Part shown: in pieces, positions 45,161 through 56,181 of the stretch
How the letters are laid out: every line of letters begins with the position of its first letter
How positions within the stretch are numbered: position 1 is the stretch's first letter
Assembly (NCBI GenBank): GCA_026075535.2
Contig: AP026543.1
Span: 3,038,001-3,102,000, forward strand
Length of the DNA stretch: 64,000 nucleotides
Origin: Tricholoma matsutake
Lineage: Eukaryota > Basidiomycota > Agaricomycetes > Agaricales > Tricholomataceae
Direction: 5' to 3'
The notes under the pieces: model-generated
Databases searched by the model: none
What the model was told of the DNA's origin: nothing
The model's input: only the letters and a program-made list of their open reading frames with translations
Translations under genes and position numbers: made by a program

Positions 45161-45413
45161 CGATCTCTACCCAGTTTCATGTTTTGGAAATTGCACAGGG
45201 GTTGGCTAAATGTTAAGCTAGATCTATTCCGGGAGGTTGACCCAAACATGTACAACTCCGCTACAAACTCTGTTTATACGAAGCTCTGGCCGTGTAATAC
45301 TGCGCTTGCTCACGCGCTCACGCTTGGACAAGCGTGGAAACCGTTTTCATCACGTGATGTCGAAGTGACGTTATCGAGCACAGCCATCCGGTCTCTTCTT
45401 CAATTAAGGGAAT

Positions 45414-47905
45414 ATGTCCAACGAGATCATTCTATGGTGCTGGGTCCAAGGCGATGAAATCGAGCGAATCTTTTCAGTTAGAATCAAACACAGTGCCTCC
45501 ATCGATGATCTGAAGGAAGCTATTCGAGCGAAGAAGCCGTCATTTGAACGCATCGCTGCTGACTCCCTGAAACTTTTCAAGGTGGGTGAATGGTATTGAT
45601 AAGCGTTAGCACGCATATATTAACTCCTGATAGTTCCAACTCCCCCTGGAAAGTCTTCGCGAAGATTATGCTCAGAGTATCAAGCTTGAGGATGATCAGC
45701 TGTTGAAGGGGTGGATGGATATCCCAGAAGTATGGAAGGAACAACCTCCTAAAAAGACTCAGTGTTATCGTACCGCGTCCGGCTGGTAGTGAGTGCTAAT
45801 GGCCCATGATGTCGACTGTTACCATTCTGACTCGTTTATGACCCTATTAGCAACCATCACACCATCCTCATCCCAGAATTCAAATCTCTCGCTGAACTCG
45901 CCGGGTAAGCCACATGATCGTATTAGTCATACCTGTTGAAGTTCTGCTCATCACCTGGCCATCTAGCCTCGTCTACTGGTGAATGTCCTCCTGCTGGTGA
46001 GTCCACCCATCTCCGGTTCTTCCGTCTCCTTTCCGGCTTTGATCGTGAGCTGACTGCACTACATTATAAAGCTCAAAAGCTACCCTCTGAACACTCACTC
46101 CACAAGCTATGGATACTCGCCCGAGAACCCCACGCAACGCTTTTTGAGACTCGCCCAGTTCAGCCGGACGAAAGCTGCCCATCGACAGCAACCAACCTCC
46201 CGTTGGATTGTATGGTGCTGATGGGAGGGGATTGGGTTCTGGAGCTTCAGCCAGATTCTCGTTTCACGGGTGTTCTGATCAGGGATGAGTATAAAGAAGT
46301 CTTGCGAGCGATCATGGAATGGTTTTTACATGGAAATGAGGTGACCGATGACGCCATAGAAGTCGATGACAGTTCCAGTTCTTGGAAGGCTGAAGATCAG
46401 ATAACTATGCAACCAGCCCCTTTCGAGAACCCCTTCTTAAACATTCCTATTGGCCTTGTTTCAGAAAATTGGGCGTTTGTCTTACTTGGTAACCCCGGCA
46501 TTGGTGAGCAAAGCGGTTTCTTATCATATCATGGCGACCTCATCTCTAATTGTAATTGTAGGAAAAACTGTGTTCTTATATGTTCTACTTGTTCTGCGCC
46601 TCCAAGCTCGGCTTCCGACCATCTATCAGTCACGAGACAGCCATCTGTACTATTTCGCTGACAATGGTGTCTTCCTGATCCATTTGATTCCGGGACTCAT
46701 TGCCATAAACTTCAAGTCTCAGTTCTCCCCATCGACATGGTGTTTGATTGATTCCAACCAGAGTCTCGATACCGTCCCAGTGTTCATTCAAGACCTGGAT
46801 CTATTTATAGTTCAAGCCTCGTCACCTCGCACACATCGTTTCGAATGGACGAAAAAAGCAACGAGCCCGGTTCGGCGGTACTTTATGAAGTCATGGACAC
46901 TTTCTGAGCTTCTTGTTGGGTATGTCACTCGCACTCTCATTTGCCGATCCATTTGTAATTCCCCTCAGCCGAGTGCTGCAACGAAAAGTCTGTTCTGAAG
47001 CACAAATCGAATTCTTTTCTAATCGTTACGGTACCTCAGCTCGCTTGGTGTACACAAACGCTTTACACCCTATCGACTATGATGCAACCTTACAAGACAA
47101 CCTGGCGTCGATTACGTACGAGAGGCTGGACACTTTAGTCAGGCAATCGTCTGCGTTGGATCTGTCAGGACCTGTTTCTCATCAGATTGTTCTTCTTTCC
47201 CCTGGCTCCTCTCGCAATGCCTTCGAATCATCATTCCCGACACGGTACATTTACGAGAAACTTCGGGACAGCCTTTCTAATCGCAAGTTGGAGGCGGTCG
47301 CTCGCCTCTACGACATGTATATCCGAGTCCCAAACGCGAGGGCCAATGCTGGTTTCATGCTGGAAGATGCTGTAAACGACGTGTTCTTCAGAGGGGGAGA
47401 GTGGAGTCTCGTCAACATGATGAAGTCGAACCGTACGTGTCCAAAATATACTCACTGGAAGGACCCAAAAGGTCCGACATCACCCCAATATCTTCATCTC
47501 GGTTACATGGGAAGTCATATTGCCATCAGTACCAAGCCGAATCCTGTCGGAAGTGTGTATGTGCCTTTGCCACTGGTACATTTCCTAAGCAGTGCACGAT
47601 TACAGCTTAAGGATGGATACTACTACCCCTCGTTTCGCTCCCAGGAAACGTTCGATGCCTTCATCTACGAGTCGGCCAGCAAAACTGCAACCGTCTTTCA
47701 AGTTACCACTTCGAACACTCATTCCGTTAAGGAGGGGGGGATTAAATGGCTGCAGGATTTGGGCGTCAAGATGTTTCGGTATATTGCCGTGTCAACACCT
47801 GATACCCCACTTGATCTTCCCTTTCCTAATGAATGGAATGTACCCTCAGGGCCGTCAATTCCTGAGAAGTATCTTCTCACTGTAGAATCTTTACCTGAAC
47901 ACTAG
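45414..47905 (+). CDS. Crinkler (CRN)-type protein: ubiquitin-like header, P-loop ATPase, nuclease-like C-terminus
   Basis: Exons: 45414-45581, 45634-45788, 45851-45904, about 45930-46503, 46562-46919, 46969-47905. The header (ILWCWVQGDEIERIFSVRI, ADSLKLFKFQLPLE) is the ubiquitin-like CRN N-terminal domain. Next is a P-loop, VLLGNPGIGKTVFLYVLL, split by an intron inside the GIG-KT codons, and a C-terminal half with GFMLEDAVNDVFF and DAFIYESASKTATVFQV, the pattern of the restriction-endonuclease-like fold in CR-type effectors. Relatives act inside host cells or in conflict between cells; nothing here shows the role, and no signal peptide is visible. The phase does not match between exon 3 (ends 45904) and exon 4, so either a splice site was missed or the copy is broken. 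Confidence 0.75.
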
Positions 47906-48763
47906 ACACTAGCTAGACAAGCATGTATCTGGTGACCAAGAGTCGCTAGTAGTAAGTATGACAGTTCTTTGAACATGATTTGACATGCCATCACTGAAGT
48001 CCTATGGTTGGGTGCAAGTGTGAGGATGGAGGGAAGTGCTCTCATGTCCTTCCATCAAGGGTCAATATTAATGGAGACATTGTTCATGATTACTAAGATC
48101 ATGCTTAAGATTATCTGCTCCACACTGTGTGACCTCACAACCAAGGCACAAGATCTGTTTCCTGTGGGAAGTTATACACCTCTATTCATTGTGATTGATG
48201 ATGTGTGGGTGGCTGCTGACAATCTGAGGGATTTCTTTCACTCCAGGTCAGGACCCATCCATGCCCCATTCTTCATGAAATGTATAGCTTCTTTTGCAGG
48301 TCTGGGATCTTCGCTGGGATTATTCTTTTGGGAACTGGTCTGTCAATCAAAATGGTGAAAGATGCAGTGGATTCTTTCTGCAAAACAGGTGGACAAGAAG
48401 ATGCATCCCCAAGTCTTCACTGGTGTCAGGTGTTTCACAAGGGACAATTCTTCTCAATTGGTCAATATTCCCTGGTACCTCACTCTCTCAGATGGTGGCA
48501 TCTCTGATCAGTGATTATTGGAGTGTATGCTGTATTGGTTTTCTGGCCAGTATGCCCATCATTGAGCTCTTTATACTCTACCACCTAATCTGCATGGAAC
48601 CCAAATGGATTCTGAGCTGTCTGTGTGGAATCCTAGCTGTCTGTTTGAACTGTACTATACCAACACATTCAATTTGTCAGTCACAGGTCACAGGCCTTTG
48701 TTTTGAAACAAAAGGTCATGCATGGGTCACAATGACGATGGACAAACTTGGCAGAGCCAAAAG
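47906..48763 (+). pseudogene. Fragment of another P-loop/Crinkler-like gene
   Basis: Frames in succession give VGSYTPLFIVIDDVWVAADN (a Walker B-like strand, 48165-48230), GPIHAPFFMKCIASF, GTGLSIKMVKDAVDSF and YTNTFNLSVTGHRP. The arrangement resembles ATPase modules of Crinkler-type proteins, but no Walker A is present and frames are broken. Ends where Gypsy B LTR sequence starts at 48764. Confidence 0.35.
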
Positions 48764-48983
48764 TGTAAGGGGACTAGGGGATGCCTCATGTGTTTTTCCT
48801 ATTTTTTACATTCATCCTACATTTTCCCTCACTTCATTTCCTCCAATTCTGCATTTTCTATAATTTTTCCTTATTTTATTACTAATTTCCCCCTTCTATC
48901 ACATTGTACATGTTGACAGTTTTATATTTAGAGATGGAGTACCCCTTCCAACATCTACCCCTTGGTACAATGTCATTCAGCAG
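48764..48983 (+). repeat. Gypsy B LTR, left piece of a split copy
   Basis: TGTAAGGGGACTAGGGG at 48764 through CATTCAGCAG at 48983. The same LTR/leader resumes at 56182 (CCTTGATCAGCC), matching the uninterrupted copies at 33454 and 1831-2405. About 7.2 kb of DNA transposons separate the two. Confidence 0.85.
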
Positions 48984-49345
48984 GAGTAGTGTTTGCAGGT
49001 CCAGTTGACTGGACCAAAAAAATGACCGAAACTGAACCGAATGCAACCGCAAAAGACCAGACCACCGGTTGTGGTTGCACCGATCCTGAGACTTTTTGGT
49101 TGATGGTCACACAGTTTGATGTAATATGAAAAGACCGAAGAAAACCAGTTTGCACCGGTTGCAACCAGTCTTTTACCTACATATGAAAGCACACTGAGAG
49201 CTACATAAAATATATATGAGATCAATGGTCTTGGATGCAAGATTAAAGTCTAAGTAACGAGGTGCTAACTGTGAGTGGCAATCAGAATACACTACCAAAC
49301 AAAGTTGAAAATATAAATTGTGAATTCACCAAATGTGAGCACAGC

Positions 49346-52300
49346 ATGGCGAAAGGAAATGTGGCAACCGCAAAAGGCAAAGGCAACACACATGCAAAGG
49401 CACCAATGAAAGCAGCACCAAAAAAAGCAGCCCCCAAAAAAGCACCAGCCACACAACGTAACAAGAACAAGGGAACGCGGAAGCGACCAGCAGAGAATGA
49501 ATCTTCTGAAGAATCTTCTGATGAAGAGTCAGATCATAGGCCACAAAAGAAGAAACATGCGAGGCCAATGGAAGCTAGCAATGACGATGAGTTCGAGGCT
49601 GGTGATAAAGATGAAGATGAACCAGAGGTGTTGGGTGGTGAGCAGGAAGGCGGGCACGAATCCTCAAATGACTCCAAGGTATGAACATTGCAGTCAGTCT
49701 GCTATACACAGAGTTAACATCTTAAAAGGGAGATGGGCTTCATGATCATCACCATATATCTATCCCCTCGGAGGTATATACCAAGAAGGAGAAGGCTAGG
49801 GACCTTTGGCTTATCTACACTGACAGAATCAAGGTGACTTTCATTATGAAAGATGACAGGGTGGAGATGCCAAGCGGATGCTGGTGTAATATATGCAAGT
49901 AAGTCATAATCTGCAAAAGTATAGGAGTTATTACCGAGTTTTGATAGGAACAACGATGAATTTGTGAAGCGGTATGGAAAGCGAAAGGCATTCCACACTG
50001 GCGGCAACTCCTCCTGTCAGCAACACATTCGTCAGCATTACAAAGTATATCAACAACTGTGCAAAGATGAAAACATACCAGAACACCATTGGGCAATCCC
50101 TCGCATAATTTGGAAGAAGATGGAAGAAGAACGAAGGGGGAAGAAGGTGGGGAGGCAAGGAATGTTGGATGGGTTCGTTGGAAAGCAAGCAGGACCAATT
50201 GTGTATACATGCGAAAACATCCTTCATGTGGTGACTCAGTTTGTTGCAGTCAACGACCAGGCAAGTACTCACTGACAGAACTAATTCTTGTATGCTCATC
50301 ACCTGTGTTAGTCCCTTTCTGTTGCAAACAAAACAACGTTCCGAAACTGCTTGGTTGCAATGCGGCCAAAGTCAATGTTGCAAGATCTGCCAACAACACA
50401 CGATGTTGTCAATCATCTGCACAACGAGTTTGTTAAGTGGTTGGTGCAGCTTAAGGAAGACATTGATGTACGTGCTTATATTCAAATATGCCAGGGAATT
50501 TTGAGACTCACCAACTTTCATTACAGACAGCTCCAGGTCTAATCTCCACAACGGCAGATATGTGGACTGTCGATACAACGAAGGCAGCTTTTCTAGGTGT
50601 AACTGCACATTGGATTGAAGTGAAAAGGGAGGGTGATGAGACATGGGAGATGCGGTCAGAAGTTATCGGATTTCGATCCATGTCAGGAGACCACAGTGGG
50701 AAGAACTTGGGGCGATACTTCATGGGTGTTTGTGATCAGATTGGGATAATGGATACAGAAAGATCTAAGGTACAAAGTTAATTATCTATCTGATTATGAT
50801 ATCAGATATCTGATCATGATGCCTCAACAGCTCCACACTCTTACTCTTGACAATGCCTCAAGCAACACCACGAAATGTGAAACTATTGAAGCGACCCATG
50901 TATGATGAAAACTTCTCTCCTGGTCTGCAGAGGAGAATCAACTTCCGTAAGTTTCACATCAACTTTTTAACTCTTAGCCACTAACCCATTAGTATAGTTG
51001 TTTAGATCATGTTGTCAACCTTGTGGAAGTTGACGTGATGACCCATATCACCAAGATCGCAGCTGTGGAAACGGTGACAGCTATCTGGGAGTATGATCCA
51101 TCACTGCCTGACAACCGCATGCTGAATGGTTCCTTGGACATGATTGCGGCTATTCAGACTCTTGCAATCAAGGTTGGTTGTATTAGTTTTCGCTATCTCG
51201 GTTCACTAACTTGCCACAGATTCAATCATCTGGGCAGCAAATTGAAGCATTTGAGAAGCTACAACTTGAATGCAGCTTTCAAGACACACTTAAAATCCCT
51301 CTTCACAGCAATGTTCGGTGGGGTACTGCTCATCACATGCTCAGTGTATCATACAAAATTTGTCAGGTATGCTGATCTCCTTATATTATTTCTATTCTTC
51401 TAAAGGACTAGTAGCCCGTCAACTTGTTTATCGCAGGTGCTGACCATCAATACGGTCCTATCACAACTATCCAGTGTGATGGCTGGGTCTTGAAACACAT
51501 ACTATGGTCAGCATTCACATTCTCTGAGATTGAATGGGAACAGGTGGTGGAAGCATACGAGATTCTGGCTGTATGTCCACGTGTAATCATAGCAACAACA
51601 CAATTACTCACTCCCACAATTCAGGACTCCAACCAAATTCAACAAACATTCTCAGCTGAAAAGCGGCCGACACTGTGGCGAGCCCTGCCTGCCATCGAAG
51701 AGCTTCAAACTGCTTGGGAAGCCAAACACGACAATCCACACTATGCAATGTACTGAACTGCTATCAACGATGGACTTGTGAAGCTAAACAAATACTACTC
51801 GCAGTTTGATGAGAAGCCTGCATACATCTTAGCCCTTGGTATGTCTTATTCGATAACCTTACGGCCTTTCTGATGTTGATACACTAGTGCTACATCCATA
51901 CTTCAAGCTTGCTTACATCAAATTGGCATGGGGAGGTGCAGAGGAACAAGCAACAGAGCATCAAAAGGGGAATCGACTGGCAAAGAACTGGCAAGATGAG
52001 GCACAGAAGATACTCGAGAGAACGGTAAGTTGTGTGCTTCCATCAATGTTCCTGCCCTGACTCATTCTATGGTTCTAGATGGAACGATACTGGAAGGCCC
52101 ATCCACCCACTGCACCAGCTGCATCCACTGGTGATATAGCGCAACCTAAAGAGGCATCCATCTTATCTGAGTTCGATCACCATCACCTAGCCCTGCTTTC
52201 AAGCCAAGATGAAGATGAGGGATGGCAACTGGAGATGCGTCAATATCTGAAGGACCTACTGGCTGATGTTACGAAGGATACCGATATCGTAAAATGGTGG

Positions 52301-52682
52301 CAGGTATGTGCTTGCGTCATTGATTGGGATCAGCGACATGGATTGATGATCTTTACAGAACAATGGGGCGCTGTATCCCACCCTCCGTCATATCGCAATT
52401 GATTATCTTCCCTGTCAAGCTTCTTCGGTACCTTGTGAACATCTTTTTTCTGCGGGGGGAGAAGTTGCAACAAAATGACGGGCTCAACTTGGGGCAGCGC
52501 AGTTTGAAGAGCTGCAGATGATGAAATTTGCTTGGAGGAACAACATCAGGGACTTTGCAGCCTGGAACTCAGCACAGGTGGAGGAGATTGATAATGAAAT
52601 GCGAGAGTACGAAGATATGTTGATAGCAGACTGGGACTTCAAGGAGTGGGACAAATCCATTGATGAACTCGTTATTAACTAG
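49346..52682 (+). pseudogene. hAT transposase (BED-like finger, RNase H-like core, dimerisation domain)
   Basis: ATG 49346 opens a lysine/alanine-rich head (KAAPKKAAPKKAP) and acidic stretch, then a BED-like finger (GCWCNICK ... HIRQHYKVYQQLC). The core has TTADMWTVDTTKAAFLGVTAHW, LTLDNASSN, HVVNLVEVDV and LKIPLHSNVRWGTAHHM, then LPAIEELQTAWE, LHPYFKLAYIKLAWGG and the C-terminal dimerisation block YPTLRHIAIDYLPCQASSVP with EHLFSAGGEV. About ten short introns interrupt it. In-frame TGAs after HYAMY (near 51756) and after EVATK (52476) replace likely CGA codons, and the THV block near 50903 is disrupted, so this copy is probably dead. It would excise and reinsert its own element. Confidence 0.85.
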
Positions 52683-53990
52683 ATAGACTAATTTTACTTG
52701 TCTCTTTCTCAATGCCATACTTAATAGATTAGAATATATTACTTCTTTGCTATTCAACATATTTTCAAGCAAGTTATCAGTACAGGTACTTGTGGCATCG
52801 ACATATGAACCCATGAGCAAGCTGGTGGCCAAGATAACTCCTACTAGTACAATCTAAATCTAACAGATATATTATTCTGTTCTACATTCCAGCTCATCTT
52901 CTCTACTTACTAAGTAGAGAAGATGAGCTTTATTGAATGCATTGTGTCAACACTTCAATACTTCTGAGTCAAGTAATAGCTTCAAGATGCAACACCTGTG
53001 ATCTCTGAAGCATTGCTACTCCCATACTAACATGTTCAGTCCTATTCCATCATTCTTATTATCCCTTACCTCTCATTCTACGATCTTCACCTTCTACGGT
53101 ATTATCCCTGACCTCTCGTTCTATGATCTTCACCCTCTACGATGTATAACAGATTACTGACTTCTCTCCAGGTTACTCTGATCAGATAAGATGAGATAAC
53201 ACTTGAAGTGGAGCTTTACAGACATGCCAATGGTCACTAGCATTTTCATCAACTATTCTTTCTTCTGTTTCCTCGTCACCTCATCATCACCTACCAAGTG
53301 TAGGATGACTCTGTCTTCTACATTCAACCCTGCTTCTGGACACACAATCCCTACTGGCAAAGATGACGTTTCTCTGTATCTTCATGGCTCTGAAGAACTT
53401 GATGTGAATGCTGTGCTGGCATGGTGGCATTGACACGTAAGTTCGTTTGATTGTATATTCTCTGTGCTGCTTCTAATCTTTCAGTAGCAGAACCAAGCCA
53501 AATTCCCTCTTCTCTTCGAAATAGCATTACAGCATGTTTGGACAACATCCGACTCTCTACAGTACTGCCACTCTTACACAACTCCAGAGTCTAATCTCAA
53601 TGAGCTATAAGGATTGTAATACGGTACATTACATTATATTCTTCTGCTGTGAGTTCTGACTGCTGTGTATTGTTATTGATAGATACAAGCATACCTATTT
53701 CGGGGCACTACTTCAGTGTCTATGCCAGTGATTTGCTTGGTCAGTACTCTTTCAAGTCCAATTCCTATATCAACTAATCTTTCAAGTTTCTGTAGTTATA
53801 TTCTTGTTGGTGGCCATCAGGGTTCATTCATGGTTTCTTTTGCTCTGCATTGGGTTGTTACTACTATTTCGCTGACCTACACTCTTTGGATGTTTGTCTG
53901 CATGTTATTAATAGAGTTTTCTTCATTTCCTGTCCTGGGTATGGCTATTCTTATTACAGACTTAGTACCTTACATACCTGGGATGAGTAT
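52683..53990. other. hAT 3' interior, no gene
   Basis: Non-coding as far as I can tell. Contains an 18-bp-arm palindrome (52891-52929) and a direct repeat of about 44 bp with TCTACGATCTTCACC at 53083 and a variant at 53127. Confidence 0.5.
52891..52929. repeat. Perfect 18-bp inverted repeat, 3-nt loop
   Basis: Left arm AGCTCATCTTCTCTACTT (52891-52908), loop ACT, right arm its exact complement (52912-52929). Confidence 0.95.
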
Positions 53991-54524
53991 ATAGTCTCGT
54001 AGTATAGAAAGACTGGTCTGGACTGAAGGTAGGACCAATGAGAACTGGTCTCAACCGGTCTCGAAGATGACCAGTTGAAACTGGTTGGTATACTACAACT
54101 GGACCGATGTGAACTGGTCCTATACAGTTTGGTCCAGTTGTCTGAAAATGAGGCTGCGGTCTCAACCGGTTGCAGTTGCAGTTGTGGCCAGTTATGGTCT
54201 AAAAACCAGACTGAACTGGACCTTAAAACACTAGGTGGGAGCTCTTTACACTCCCCCACCTAATCTGCATGGAATCCTAGCTGTCCACGTGGACTTTACT
54301 AGGACTTTTGTTGGCAGAAGATGCTGCCAAATTTCCATTCCTAGTCCGAGCAAAGTCTGAGTGTGGTCTGAGTTTAGTCCAACCTGGACTGCTAGGACTC
54401 GGAATTCTGTGCAAGGAATCCGCGTGGACAGTCCTAGTAAGTCATGTGACCAGTGAGAGGATATGCTCAGACTGTCCTCGTACTGTCCGAGCCCTCAATT
54501 AATTAATAAAAATAAATGACATGT

Positions 54525-54588
54525 GCATGGTTTGAACCAATGCACTTAGGATTATCGTACAGCAACATAACCACTACACTAATGGCTC
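54525..54588 (-). pseudogene. tRNA-like sequence with intact A and B boxes
   Basis: On the minus strand, TTAGTGTAGTGGTTA (A-box region, 54582-54568) and GGTTCAAACC (B box, 54538-54529) are spaced as in a tRNA gene. No convincing cloverleaf or acceptor stem was found, so it is likely a tRNA-derived (SINE-like) or degenerate copy. Confidence 0.45.
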
Positions 54589-55200
54589 ATTGCAGGTAAG
54601 TAACCTACATACACTACAATACTACTCATGTGGCTGTGTATGACAAAGCACACAGCCACATTGTTGCCAGCTCATCACTGTTCCCCTCACCACCACCATC
54701 AACGACGATGACACCCCCTCTCCCTCCACCCTCTTCCCACCAACCCAACTCCATCAAGATGGACTCCCACGATGACTACAACAAACACAAAGCATGCGAC
54801 ACCACCCACAAATGAATGAGCTCATGCACAACATGGCCCAAATGATGTGTATTGTTGTTTGGGCCCCTAGTAAGTTTTTTTTTCTTCTTTCTTATTCTAT
54901 TATACTAAATACATGTTTTGATTCAATTTTTGGGTAAAAAAACGAGGCGGGTGACACTGAAAATGGGCACTGCATGCCCTGGGTGATGAACAACAGGGCA
55001 AATGACAAGGGGAAGGGGGAACGATGACCAAGGACGAGAACGGAGGGGGAACACCAGGTAAGCAACCCCCACTCCTATACACCCCATGCGTCATGCTGAC
55101 GATGCACCCCCCACCACCATTTCCAGGGCACAACAACAACAACAACCCAACACCCCCAACACTGTGCACACCCACACCCATGGCACCACCCCCCTTCTGC

Positions 55201-55700
55201 TATGAGCAACTGCTCATAGGGAGGAAGGGTGGTGCATACCAGGGGGGACGACATGGCAGAGGACCCATGTTGGCAGCAAAATGGCGAGGAGAGGCCAGCA
55301 ACATGGGCAGGGATGACGACTATGGCAACACTGGCATCAGCACCAATGGCAATGCCTACACCAGCAGCAGAAGGGCCAAAAACAACCAGGAATGACCACG
55401 ACAGCTACGGCAACACCACCCCCACAGAGATGACAACAACCAGCACAGCACCTGCCCCCACACCTACGAGCCACTGCTCGTAGGGTGGATCGCGGGTGCG
55501 GATTGGATGACAAGAGGGGGGGGAGGAAATGGGGAGAATGGCACCCACCACCATGCATACGAGCACCTGCTTGTAGGGTGGTTCGTGGGTGCAGAGGTGA
55601 AGGGGGGAGGGATGAAACTGCAAGGGGACGACAAGGGGACAAGATGGTGAGGGGATGAGCCCAGCACCCAGCACCCACCACTGCGAGCACTTGCTCGCAG
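55201..55700. repeat. Four GAGCA..TGCTC palindromes followed by GGGTGG
   Basis: 55201-55218 (TATGAGCA/TGCTCATA), 55465-55482 (TACGAGC/GCTCGTA), 55558-55575 (TACGAGCA/TGCTTGTA) and 55681-55700 (CTGCGAGCA/TGCTCGCAG). The outer stem bases change in a paired way while the core and a following GGGTGG (GGGAGG in the first) stay. Confidence 0.85.
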
Positions 55701-55847
55701 GGTGGACTGGGTGCTAATTAACGGCCACATCACCCCCGCTCGCGCCTACCCTCATCTCGCTCACAGTGAGTTGAGGTGGCACTTTTTTTTGTATTAGAAA
55801 TTTATTCTGTAGTGTAATAAATAGTAATAATAATATAGAATTTATGT

Positions 55848-55928
55848 GCCAGGTTGGCACAGTTGGTAAATTGTTGGCGAACTTTGACTGTTAGTCAGGA
55901 GGTCCTTGGTTCAATTCTTGTTGCTGTC
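55848..55928 (+). pseudogene. tRNA-Asn-like sequence
   Basis: TGGCACAGTTGG resembles an A box; GACTGTTAGTC looks like an anticodon arm with GTT; GGTTCAATTC (55908-55917) is a B box. The stems are imperfect, so it is a degenerate tRNA or the head of a SINE. Confidence 0.45.
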
Positions 55929-56181
55929 AGTAATATTTTGTTTAGTCTTATACGAAAAAAATCCCAAGTCCCTCCTTCAGATTTGGACTTGGACATCACT
56001 AGGACATCATTAGGACTTACACTTGAAATGTTGCTTGGACTGCTTGAAAAAACTTGTCTGACTCAGACAGTTAGGAATTCTGAGCTGTCCACATGGACTG
56101 CTAGGACTTTACTAGGACTACACATGGACAGCTAGGACTCCATGCAGAGTAGGTGGGGGAGTGTAAAGTACAGTTTGGTGG

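Larger units (their letters stand above)
48987..54233 (+). mobile_element. hAT-superfamily DNA transposon
   Basis: Left end TAGTGTTTGCAGGTCCAGTT at 48987, right end the inverted TAGTGTTTTAAGGTCCAGTT at 54233, near-identical TIRs; both subterminal regions are packed with ACCGGTTG/CAACCGGT words (49060-49180; 54040-54180). The likely 8-bp duplication is AGCAGGAG (48979-48986) versus GGTGGGAG (54234-54241): three transitions, consistent with an ancestral GGCGGGAG decayed at CpG. It encodes a hAT transposase. Confidence 0.75.
54249..56163. mobile_element. 1.9-kb non-autonomous TIR element, CACTCCCCC termini
   Basis: Left end CACTCCCCCACCTAATCTGC from 54249, right end the inverted CACTCCCCCACCTACTCTGC at 56163; similarity continues through CTAGCTGTCCA. 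TA flanks both ends (54247-54248; 56164-56165). The matching ends extend a few bases outward (CTTTACACT), so the true boundary may be wider. Interior: two tRNA-like segments, a GGCCCAAA...TTTGGGCCC hairpin (54836-54881) shared with the element at 35965, and four GAGCA..TGCTC palindromes (55201-55700). It encodes nothing credible. Confidence 0.65.

Noticed and set aside
54525..55928. Functional tRNA genes
   Set aside because: Boxes are present but cloverleaf stems are poor and they lie in a decayed mobile element.
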